Below, one piece after another: positions 1 through 11,463 of a stretch of 64,000 nt of DNA. The stretch is from Auanema rhodensis. Lineage: Eukaryota > Nematoda > Chromadorea > Rhabditida > Rhabditidae. The stretch is from the NCBI GenBank assembly GCA_964057225.1, contig OZ059896.1, positions 14,706,501-14,770,500 on the forward strand. The letters run 5' to 3'. Under the pieces are notes generated by a model. The model was not told the origin of the DNA. It saw nothing but the letters and a program-made list of their open reading frames with translations, and ran no database searches. A program made the position numbers and the translations under genes. The stretch's first letter is position 1; each line of letters starts with the position of its first letter.

Positions 1-1185
1 ATATAAATAAAATGACGACGATAATGATGATGACTTGAATATAAAAGAAAAGATATTTATCAGAACATCTTCTGGTTAGTAGACAGCATTTCAAGAACGA
101 GAGTGAAGATATATATACTATATATATATATAATATATAATATATATTTATATGTATATATACATATTTATATGAATGAAAGTGAATAAGCGAGAAACTG
201 AGAAGAGAATGACTGAAAGAGGAGAAGGAGAAATCTGGAATTTTGATGATTATAATGGATTGCTTTCAATTGGGCATTGAATGTCCGAGGATGACTGCCT
301 GTTAACATCACTCTTGTCATATCTATCTACGTGTGTGTAGTGTGTGTATGTCTGTGTGTGTGTGTGTGTGTGTGAATTGCTCATCTTCTTTATTCAAATT
401 TTCATTAGATGTTTCAACGTCATTCATTGTTTGGTGGATGACTTGAACGATACTATCGTGACGACGACATTTGATGTCATTTGAATAATGATAACGATCC
501 TGCTATTGATAATGGATTAGAAATGAATTCAAATGTTCAAATTGAAGATTAACTATCCTCTTACGCATATTCTTGAAATCAATAAGCTATTTATATTATA
601 TATTGTTCTAAAACAAGCTCATGATCTCATTGTCTTTAGGTGACATTAAACTGATCAAACTTTGTTCCAAATCAACTATTCCTATATAGATTGCTCTTAT
701 ACTATTTTATATTTATATTCAATTATATATTTATAATTTTATCTCTTTCTAAATATATATTAATTTATTTACTATTACATGAGTAATGGTATTGTCTTAT
801 CAATGCTAATACTTGTATATAGCTTTGATCTCATATCTCGATTCATTCAAACAGCTTTTACACTAGCTTCAATCGTATTCAAGACAGCTTTTCATCTTAC
901 AAAGCTTATTCAGTTTCAAGATAGTAATGATTGCTATCGTCGTCTATAATTCCAGACTATAGAGTACATGGCGAATCAACATCATCATCTTAGCTATTCG
1001 AACTTTTTACAGATCTCAATTCGATATTCAGCTCTATTGAAATCGGATTTCCTACTTTATAGTTATTTGCTTTATTATATTTCCTCATAAATATTTTAAA
1101 AATTTATATTAATTAGAAAAATATATATTATTGTTTAGATTTCTGAATTGTGAGTCAAATACTCACATACGGGTGAACTAAATTC
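1..1185. other. Upstream non-coding DNA with simple repeats
   Basis: No coding exon could be supported here. The stretch holds a TA-rich run near 117-170 and a GT dinucleotide run near 347-374, otherwise AT-rich sequence. It presumably includes the promoter of the peroxidase gene that starts at 1186, but no specific element stands out. Confidence 0.5.
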
Positions 1186-4100
1186 ATGTGGCGGCTAATC
1201 TGCTTAGCAGAAATTCTTTTGCTATTACCAGCATCTCATGCAGCAACGTATCCATGTGGTACAAGTTTCACGCCATGCCACTCAAAAGCTTTCGGAATTC
1301 GAACAGCTACAGGTTACCTGATCATTCTTTCTTTTTACTAATTTCAATTATTTCAGATGTTATAGGAGATAAAGATTTATTATTTCGAAAAGGAAAAGAA
1401 TCTGATCGAATTAAATTAAAAGAAGTATATATTTATATTTATAACTATATCATATAAATTAATTTAAGATACAACGTCTATTACCTTTTTCAAGAATAGC
1501 ATCAGCAGCTCAAGAAGGTGTTAAGGAAATGGCTTATGTATTCAACAGCACTGAAAAGCAAATGATGAATAAAGTTAAAAGTACATAATAGTTAACTTAA
1601 CTATATTAATCATAGTTTTAATTAGCTTCTTACTATTAATTTTTAGATGAGATGTTCAGTGTTCCTGATCAAGCATGGAGCGCTTATATGAAGGCTGATC
1701 AATATTCTAAATATTTGTCTTATTCCGCTTTAGTGTCATTATCTGTTACGAAAAAACTGATCAAGTAATTTCATTAGTTATAGTTTTTACTTATAATTTA
1801 TTCATTTATACATATAATTAAGCTAAGTAAGTGATACTTTAGAACTGTTCCATCTATGGACACATTGTCGTTATCTTCAGTATCTCAAACTGATATTGAG
1901 AAAAACTGTCCCATTAATCAAATAGATGAATGTGTTGCCGGAAAATACAGGTTTACCAACTATTTATATTCAAAAATATATAATATATAATTAAAAGATT
2001 TTATATTTTCAGATCATATTCAGGTCATTGCAATAATATATTAAATCCATTACGAGGAGCTGTATATGAACCAATGAGACGTATTTTGCCCTCTGATTAT
2101 GCTGATAGTATGCATTTTTAATTTATAATTTAAAAAAATATATAATTTTCTAAGGTTATATATATATATAGATAATGTACTGATATTTTATATATTTTTA
2201 TCTTAAAATTAAAAACAAATATTAAAAAATAAATTAACAAATTATTGATTATTTGATTATTTTGATTGTAATCATTTTTTGTTTTCTTTCAAAATATAAT
2301 GATTTATGCTAATTTTCACATAAAACAACAATATCATTCTAATGAATCTCCATGCATTAACCGGCTGCATTTATATTTAACTAATCATTATAAACTATAT
2401 TATTATTTTTTATTTTTTAGAAATATCTGAACCTCGTATTGGCTTCAATGGTAAAAGCTTACCTGGTGCACTTGATTTAAGTAAATTATTCACACCAGCA
2501 CCGACTGGTCATGCTTCTTGTTCTCTTATGTTGGCACAATGGGCTTCTTTCTTATATGATGATATGTCACATATATCAAGTAATAGTTTATTCAGAGGTA
2601 AAATACATATATTTTAGAATAGTTAGCATATTATTATTTCTATTAGGAGCTTTCTACAATCCCAGTCATGAATCAGCAACTACTGAACATCTTCCAATGC
2701 CTTGTTGCGAAACCGGAATAGTTCATAACGAATGCTATCCGATTATCCAAAATTCTACTGGAGGTATTAATTATTCTTCTTTATTTATTTATTTTTTAAT
2801 TTTTTGCACAATATAATAGAATGAAGCTAATTCATTATAGACTGTATTTCGTATACTCGCAGTATGCCTGTTCCACGTGAAAATTGTACTCTCGGTCCAC
2901 GAGAACAAGGAAATTCGGTATAATATTTTAATATTATATAAAGTTCATTCATAATAATGCTATAGGTAACTAGCTATCTGGATGGTAGTCAAATCTATGG
3001 ATCTTTCACTGATACAACAAATAGACTAAGATCTTTTGTTGATGGTAATCATTTTTTGTCATCAATTTTTATATGAAAACTATTTTTTATTGGTAAGCCA
3101 TAGTTAAATTGTGATTTTTAGGAAAGTTGTCTATGAGAAATTGGTTAGGATATAAGCAAGGTATTCCCTTAGCTGCCGATAGCCGAGAGACATTCTGTAA
3201 ATCAAGTAGTTCCGTATATGATTGTTTCTTAACCGGAAATCACAGGTAAACTAACTTTAAACCTAATTTTATAATTTATAGACTATGTTCTATAGATTAT
3301 ACTGCTTTATAATATATTTCAATATTTATAGATCAAACTTCTTGCCAACATCAAACGCATTCTATACAGTTTGGATGCGTCAACATAATAAAATAGCAGA
3401 TAATTTAAAAGTATAATATCATTAATATAATTATAGTAAATTATATTTTAAGCAATTGAATTATCATTGGGATGATGAACGTATATTCCAAGAATCACGT
3501 CGAATTGTTGTAGCTCAGCTTCAACACATCACATACCATGAATATTTGCCTCTTATTGTAGGAAAAGCTAATTTAGTTAAGTTCCAAGTAGCATTACGTA
3601 CACATGGATATGACAGCGGATACGATATTGTGAGCGTTTGCATCAAAAATTTTATTAAACAAAATAATTTTTTTCAGAAGAAAGATGCTTCTGTATTGAA
3701 TGAATTCTCAACTGCTGTTGGACAAATCTTCCTTACACTACTTCCTGATGATATCATCAGTATGAATTTGGATGGAAGTATTAATCAAAAAATTCGTTTG
3801 GAAAAAGTTTGATTACTCCGTACTAAGGAAAACATATTTTCTAATATAACTTAAGGCTTTCTATGATCCTTCATTACTATATGAACGTGGTCGAATGGAT
3901 TATATACTTCGAGGATTACTACGTTCACCTATTCTTAAGCCTGGACTTCATATGGCTTATCAATTGAAGAATGCTTTTGGACAACGTAATATAATTATAT
4001 TCTAACAATATTTAAATATAAAAATTTATTTGTAGAAGTTAAGAAAGGTATTGATTTGGCAGCCGTTTTGGTACAAATGGGACGTGATCATGGTCTACCG

Positions 4101-7100
4101 GGATATTTGAATTTCAGAAGATACTGTCAATTAGAAAGTGCTGAATCATTTGGATCATTATCAAATCATGTAAGATATATATATATATATATATATAGTT
4201 ATCTGTATAATGTTTAGTTTAAACCTTCGGTTAATATAACCGAATTACAAGAAGTGTATGAACATCCAGAAGATATTGATTTGATTGTTGGAGGATTAGC
4301 AGAGAAACCTATCAATGGCGCTTTACTTGGGCCAACATTTGCTTGCTTATATGCTACTCAAATGCGTGATGTAAATTAATATAAGATTATAATCAATAGA
4401 GAGATATTTATCAATTTCAGACGAAACAAGGTGATAGGTTCTGGTATGAAAACTTCTTGTCGCCATCTGCTTTTACAACTAAACAGCTTGATGAAATTCG
4501 TAAAACAACTTTGGCTCGTATACTGTGTGATAATACTGATAACATTGGAACTATTCAACCACATCCATTTTCTTTACCTGATATTTATGGGTAAATATCT
4601 TAAATATATATCACATAATATGTGTATGTTTTTCTTTTCTTTTTTTTTCAGAAATTGTCCAATGACATGTAATTCATCTATTTTACAAGGACCTGATATA
4701 AATGCTTGGAAAGATGCTGAATTACCTCGACTTCTACCAACCACCAGAGTATGAGAATCAAAAATAAATAAACCATTAACAAACATGATGCAATGTACTT
4801 TCAGGCTACCTTAGAAAAAGCTATTAAACTTGGTATTGAACAGTATACAAGACTTCAAGAAGCTGAAGGAAAACGTATTGCAGCTATTCCAGGTATATTC
4901 ATATAATAATCTTAGCCTTAGTTCTGATATATCTTAGTGGCTGTTGGAACATCATCTCTTTTCTCACATGCTGCTCTTATGGCTCCAAAACAAAAATCAT
5001 TAGATATAGCTAAAACAGCTGGAGTATTACGTGAAGCTACAAATATTCTTGTAACAGGGTATGTATTACATATTTTAATTTATAAAATATAAAATGTTAA
5101 TCATGAAATAATATTTAAGTGAAGGATTATCTGAAAGTGAACGCTTACCTGCTGAGCTTGATGTTCAAACTCTTCAACGTCTTCTGCCATTTGTTGAAGT
5201 CAATTCAATTATTGGAAACTTTACTCCATTCCTTGGTAGAAATATTCTTTTTTGACTTTACATAACCAAGTTTTCTATTCTTAAGGTCGTGAACCTCTTT
5301 CCAAAGAGCAATGTTTACCACAACCATTACCTTGTGATCATACATCAAAATATCGATCTTATTCTGGCTGGTGCAATAATTTGAATAATCCAAAGTATGG
5401 AAATGCTTTTGAACCAATGAGAAGAGTACTTGATCCAAGTTATGATGATGGTTAGTATAATTATATAAATATATATTACTAACTATATTAAATTATTTCT
5501 CCAGGGTTTGATAGTCCACGTATGAAATCTGTGTTAGGTGGTGATCTTCCATCTGCCAGATCTATTTCGAATGCGGTTCACAATGACAAACCTATTTTCC
5601 ATACTCGCTTCTCTCACTTGTTGATGCAGTTTGGACAGATTTTGGATCACGATATGGCTCATTCTCCTATTGCCCGAGGTAACAAAAAGACGTTTTTCAT
5701 GAAATTACATCTCTTTAGGTGCTAATAACTCTATTCTTAACTGTAGTCGATGTGATTCATTTGATACTTTATCGATTCATTGTTTCCCAATCAAAATTGA
5801 AGAAGGAGATCCGTTTTTCCCTCACAAACATGACGATGGAAGTCCAAGATGCATACCATTTGCTCGTTCCTTATTGGCTCAATTAACTCTCGGCTACCGT
5901 AATCAGGCAAGAATTATTTATAGATTATCATATTAAAATAATATACGGTTTCAGCTTAATCAACTAACATCCTTCATTGATGGATCGTTCCTTTATGGTT
6001 CCACTGAGTGTGAAGCTAATAAGCTACGTTACTTCAGCCGAGGAAAATTAAATTTCACAGATTTAGGGTATATTCTTATAAATTCAAATATATTTTTAAT
6101 AATTATTTATATAGATTTAACAAAGAAGCATTACCGCAAGGTAATCAAGAGAGAGATTGTCGTTCAACTATACTTAGTGGACAGAAAAAGTAAATTTTCA
6201 ATAATAATTCATTATTCTATAGTTTATTTGAAATTTAGATGCTTTCAAGCTGGTGATGAACGAAATAATGAGCATCCTGCTCTTACTGTTGTTCATAATA
6301 TTTTCCTTCGAGAACATAATCGTATTGCTTCAAAACTTGAAAAAATTAACAGTTTCTGGAATGATGAACAGATATATCAGGTTTTAATTTAATACTATAT
6401 TTAACTGTTTATATAAATAATTAAAATAATAGGAAACACGTCGAATAATGATTGCAAAAATTCAACATATAGTCTATTCTGAATGGTTACCGATTGTATT
6501 AGGATGTACTACAATGGAGAAGTATCAACTTCTACCACTTACCACAGGATATTTTGAAGGTTATTATAATTATAATTATATAAATAATATATATTATTCA
6601 GGATATGATGAACATTGTGATGCTACAATGAGCCAGGAAATGTCTACAGCAGCTTTCCGTTTTGGTCATACATTAATTAGAGCTGAATTTCCAAGAATGA
6701 ATGATCATTATAATAATGTTACATCATCTATTGTACTAAAGGTTTTAATAATTTACTAAAATATAATCAAAATGTTCTTTTTAGGATCATTTTTCAAATC
6801 CTGCTCCATTGTATGAACAACGTGTTGGCCATTTAGAATCTATTCTTATGGGATTACTTGGATCTGAAAGGTATGTAATATATATTATTTCTTTAAAATA
6901 TTTAATTATTATAGTATGGCATTTGATCGTCATGTTATTGATTCGTTGAGAAATCATCTATTCGCAAAGCCAGGAGCCACTTATAGTGGAATTGATCTTC
7001 CAGCCGTTAATATTCAACGAGCTCGTGATCATGGTGTTCCATCTTATAATAACTATCGGTATATTCATTTTATTTTAACATATAATATATAATTAACACA

Positions 7101-8268
7101 TACAGTCCGGTTTGTAACTTGCGACGTGCACGTCGTTTTGAAGATTTACGTGATACTATGGAGCCACAAGCAATTGCTTCGTTACAATCTGTCTATAAGC
7201 ACGTAGATGACATTGATCTTTTCCCAGGAATTATGAGTGAAAAACCAATGCCAGGTAAATTTGTAACTTTCACTTTCTTTTTCTAGTTTTTTTCTGCTTT
7301 TTCTTGATGAAAATTTTGAAATTGCTCTAGGTGCTCTTGTTGGTCCAACATTAGCATGCCTCATAGCTGAACAGATGTCTCGTTTAAAGAAATGTGACCG
7401 ATTCTTCTATGAAAATAATAATGCTAATACAAGATTCACTCCAGGTAAATCCAAATGATCAAAATAATTTCGAATTAATTCGTTTTTTCAGATCAATTAG
7501 CTGAAATTCGAAAGACAACTATGTCGAAACTTATTTGTGAAAATAGTAATTATGCTAAGAATATTCAACCAAATGCATTCCTTTTACCTGATGATTTACA
7601 GTATGTTATTTAATTTATTCAAATATATATCTATCAGAACTATCAGAGAATAGATTATATCTTATAGTAAAAGTTTTGAAACATTTATCTTTTATGTTTT
7701 ATATCCATTTGTTGATGCTCAGAACGGTTGTTCATCATCTTTTTTTTTTTTCTTATCTTATATTCAATTAGATTTGCTATTTCTTTGAAAATTATTTTAT
7801 TTCATTCAGAAATGCTCCAATGCCATGTTCGTCACTTGCTGATACGGACCTTTCATCTTGGGTGGATAGAAGTGAGTGGCTCTTATCTAAACGTTGAGAC
7901 TACATGTGTTTCGTATTCAGAATTCTGTGTTATTGATGATCGTGTAGTGAATTTGGGAAAAACGAAACGGATTACACCTTGTGTTTCATGCACATGTACA
8001 ATTGAAGGAGTACTATATATGAAAATATAAAAATATTTATAAAAAATGCTTAATTTCAGGCTGAATGTCATTCAATGACAATTGAAAATTGTGAAGATTT
8101 AAAAAATAATTATTCAATTTCCGATCTCTTAAAGGTATTATATAACTAAATTATATTTTATAATAAATGAAAATATAATTAATTATGAAAAAGTTTTTTT
8201 TCATTGAAAACATATTCTTATAGGATCCTGTTTGTCTAGTTCAATGTGCTTCAACTATTCTTCATTAA
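1186..8268 (+). CDS. Secreted double-domain animal heme peroxidase; first domain catalytically degenerate
   Basis: Hand-spliced gene of about 39 small exons and roughly 1,500 residues. The start at 1186 gives a signal peptide ([19 protein letters not shown]). Two animal heme-peroxidase domains follow, each opening with a YRSYSG.CNN motif (about 2015 and 5350). The second has the distal LDHD (near 5640), GDER.NNE (near 6250, the heme-linking Glu and catalytic Arg) and the proximal FRFGHT (near 6655), so it should bind heme and oxidise substrates with peroxide. The first has YDD instead of DHD (near 2554), GNHRSNF instead of GDERNNE, and GQIFLT where FRFGHT should be (near 3710), so it probably cannot catalyse. 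A C-terminal cysteine-rich segment (about 7921-8268, CVSCTC) resembles a VWC-like tail. In nematodes such enzymes act in cuticle cross-linking or defence; the exact role here is unknown. The terminal exons use a donor at 7873 and acceptors ending at 7920, 8059 and 8223. Confidence 0.85.
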
Positions 8269-8941
8269 TCGTCACGTATTATGTTGATACTGAACTGTCG
8301 CTATTCGTTGACACCAGCATTCTATTATGCCCTTCCGCAAACAATTGATTATATCAATTCAGTATAACCCCAACATAATACATTCGGGAATTACTTTGTA
8401 CATGTTGTTTACATGTATTATATTTCATGACATTTTATATATTTATAATATATATTTATAACTTATATAACTATAATTAATATTTTCTTATGTAAATCAT
8501 TCTTCTTCCTCGTTTTCTATTTCTCTTTTTTTTCTTTTCCTAACACATAATGTTATATTCTCTGATCAAGGCAATATTTCTTCTTAGCAATGACTAGTAA
8601 TTCTCCAGAATTGATTTGAAGAAGTTATAATTAATTACAAAATCATATTTAATATATTTATTTATTAATTTGAAAATAATTATTATAATTTATTTGTAAA
8701 TATAGACCTTTTTCTGTTATTTTTCTCTCTAAATAATTCGAAAGGAGTTGTATTGATTTCGTTGCAGAAATGATAAGATATGAATTGTTTATTTCTAGAT
8801 TTTTTTGTACTTTGACTTACTTTCAATGATTTCGAATGATTTTTCAATTATTTTATTGAAACCTTCAATATTTCTCTTTATTAACATTTAAGATTTTGAT
8901 TAAAATTAAAAAAAAATAAAGTTTTTTAGAAATTTCAGAAC
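8269..8941. other. Intergenic region, AT-rich
   Basis: This is the 3' flank of the peroxidase and the 5' flank of the glycosidase. No gene was seen. It ends in an orphan acceptor (see 8931-8938). Confidence 0.5.
8931..8938 (+). promoter_or_regulatory. Probable trans-splice acceptor of the glycosidase gene
   Basis: AATTTCAG lies 3 nt before the ATG at 8942 with no obvious upstream exon. This is the usual arrangement of a nematode spliced-leader acceptor. It supports the chosen start, but an unseen 5'UTR exon would look the same. Confidence 0.5.
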
Positions 8942-10877
8942 ATGGGATCTGCTTTTCCATCTGATTTCATATGGGGCATTGCTACGGATGCTTATCAAAT
9001 AGAGTGTGGAGGACAGAATGATGGTAATAACCTTAGAGAAAGCAAGGAAATTCACAAATGTCCCATCATTTTCAGGAAGAGGTGTAAGCATATGGGATGC
9101 TATCAGAAAGGAGCCGGGACGTATTACTGATAATTCAGATCCCACTACCACTATTGGAGGCTATGAAAATTGGAAGGAAGATATTCAGCTGATTAAAGAT
9201 TTAGGAGTATATTATATTATTTATTATAATTTAAAATTATAATTTTGCTAATTATAGGTGACACATTATAAAATGTCATTAAACTGGTCAAGACTATTAC
9301 CTTATGGGGATATAAATTGCATCAACCAGCAAGGTGTTGCCTATTACCGAAAAGTATTGGAAGAGCTTGTGGCCAATGGCATTCAGCCAATTGTATGTGT
9401 TTAATTAACTTTCAATAATTCTTTTTTTGAATTTGCATAATTATATTTAAGGTAACCTTATATCATTCGGATATGCCTTTAAGATTATATCAAAATGATT
9501 CTTGGCTAAACGATAAGGCGATTGAATGGTTCACCGACTTTTGTCGTCTTTGTTTCCAAAAATATGGTGATTTGGTAATTACACTTCATCTTAGCTGTTG
9601 AAGCTTAAGTTGTACAAAAACAATTTTAGGTTAAAACATGGATAACAACAAACGAATTACCTATGCGAGCTTGGAATGATGTATGTCGGTTGGAGGTTAT
9701 ATAAGACTCAATTTTTACAATATAGTTAATATAGTATATTAAAGGGAGAACTATTTTTTGGAGTGTCAGGAGTATTTGATGAAAATAATAAGAATATTCC
9801 ATTGAAAGTTGCTCATCGGATACTTTTAGCACATGCTGAAGTTTATCATATGTATCAAAGAGAATTTCACGCTGAACAGAAAGGTAACTGTATTATATTA
9901 GTACTATACTAACTATATTATTATAGGTCAAATTGGTGCTGGTTTGAGTGGAGATTGGTGTTATGCTAAAACTGAAGCTGATGCTGATATCACTAGACGA
10001 ATGCAGATTTTTCTATTCGATTGGCTTGTAAGTTTTTAAGATATTTCTAAGGTAATTGACGCCATATATTGCTCAAGATTCAACCAGTTTTCGGAAAACA
10101 TGGTGATTATCCACAAGAGATGAAAGATTGTTTGGGAGAAAATGGTTCAAAGATTCTTCCAAAATTCACGGAAGATGAGATACAAAAGCTCAAAGGTCAG
10201 TGATATTAGTATTTTCTCTAAAACAATAAAACTTGGAGGAAGTGCTGATTTTCTCGCTATTAACTACTATCGACCAATTCTGATTGAAAGTGGCATCGGA
10301 TCGTCGACAAAGGAAAAACTTATGAAATTCAAGTATGCTGATGATGATTGGGAAAAGTAAGTCTTCATTTGACAGGATACAGAGAACATGAAAATACTGC
10401 AGGATTTGCGGTGACAACGACTTCTGGTTACGTCACATGCCTCAAGGTCTTTACGATCTTCTACACTACATCAAATCAAATTATAATATTCCTGTGCTTA
10501 TAACAGAGAATGGATGTGCTGACAAAATGAATTCTGATGAGAATCCGTTGAATGATGAACACCGTATACGGTATATTCGAGATCATGTGTTGTTTTTGGA
10601 GAAAGGTTTTTTTATTCAATCAAAAAAATAAAATAAAATAAAATGTATAGCTATGCAAGAGTCATGCAATGTCATTGGATATATAGCTTGGTCTCTTCTA
10701 GACAACTTTGAATGGAACGATGGTTTTGCCACAAAATTTGGCTTCTACAGGTATGAACGGAAAATAATCTTGAAAGACTGATTAATATATTTCAGTGTTG
10801 ATTTGGAGAGTAAAGAAAGAAAAGCCAAGAAAAGTGTCCAATTCTACAGAGAAATGATCAAAAGTTATCAACAGTAA
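8942..10877 (+). CDS. Glycoside hydrolase family 1 protein, klotho/beta-glucosidase-like
   Basis: Nine or so exons encode a single GH1 (TIM-barrel) domain of roughly 475 residues. It starts with the family N-terminus FPSDFIWGIATDAYQIE, followed by SIWD, HYKMSLNWSRLLP, and the C-terminal WSLLDNFEWNDGF and FGFYSVD. The nucleophile motif ITENG is intact near 10500. The acid/base motif reads TTNELP near 9645: the Glu is present but the usual NEP is NEL. No signal peptide is visible, so the protein is probably cytosolic, as in the C. elegans klo-1/klo-2 group, which this resembles. It should hydrolyse beta-glycosides or act as a klotho-like protein; the substrate cannot be read from sequence. It lies between the peroxidase and the first vitellogenin, all on the same strand, but gaps of over 500 bp argue against a tight operon. 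Confidence 0.85.
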
Positions 10878-11390
10878 TAGTGAATAAACTGAAATATTTA
10901 TATTAAATGATGACAATGAAATGATGATATTCGAGAATATCAAAGTATGAAAATAACCATAAGAAAGAAGAAGTAAAGTCAGGGCTTGTCCATCAATTGG
11001 ACATGTGTCAAGGAAAATTAAAAAGTTGAAAATTTACACAAAGTGACGAAACACTTTCAAACTCAGTTTTTTTTCTATTTTTGGATGAATGTACATCTGA
11101 TTTCAATGATATCATCGATTAGACTTTGGCTTATGAATTGATTGCATACACTAGCTTCATAAAGTGTAGTGCGCAGAACAAATTTGGTTTAAGCATTCAT
11201 AGACAGCTCAACATCTATACATTAGATTATTTATATTATATATTCACATTGAAAGAATTTTAAAAACTTATATTTTCAGAAGGAATAATTCAGATGATCA
11301 TTGAAGAGGGTAAGAAACACATTGTTATCAGCAAGAAAGTCCAAAACGGCAGATAACAGATGATTGACTTGGTAGAATAGCCTCAGGGCA
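10878..11390. other. Intergenic region unique to the left edge of the vitellogenin array
   Basis: This non-coding sequence lies between the glycosidase stop and the point (about 11388-11393) where homology with the other vitellogenin promoters begins. It lacks the 5S gene and vitellogenin relic found upstream of copies 2-4. It does contain promoter-like GATA motifs, listed separately. Confidence 0.6.
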
Positions 11391-11415
11391 TGTGTCAATA
11401 TGAATTGATATATAA
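11325..11415 (+). promoter_or_regulatory. Promoter of vitellogenin copy 1 (VPE2-, VPE1- and TATA-like)
   Basis: TTATCAG at 11325-11331 is the reverse complement of CTGATAA, the C. elegans vit element VPE2 (GATA-factor site). TGTCAAT at 11393-11399 matches VPE1. TATATAA at 11409-11415 is a TATA box 49 bp before the ATG, implying a very short 5'UTR. Element identity comes from known C. elegans vit promoters; function here is inferred. Confidence 0.65.
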
Positions 11416-11463
11416 GAAAGGAACTGAGCAGTAAAGGACAGTCTACGACTCTCATCAAGAACG

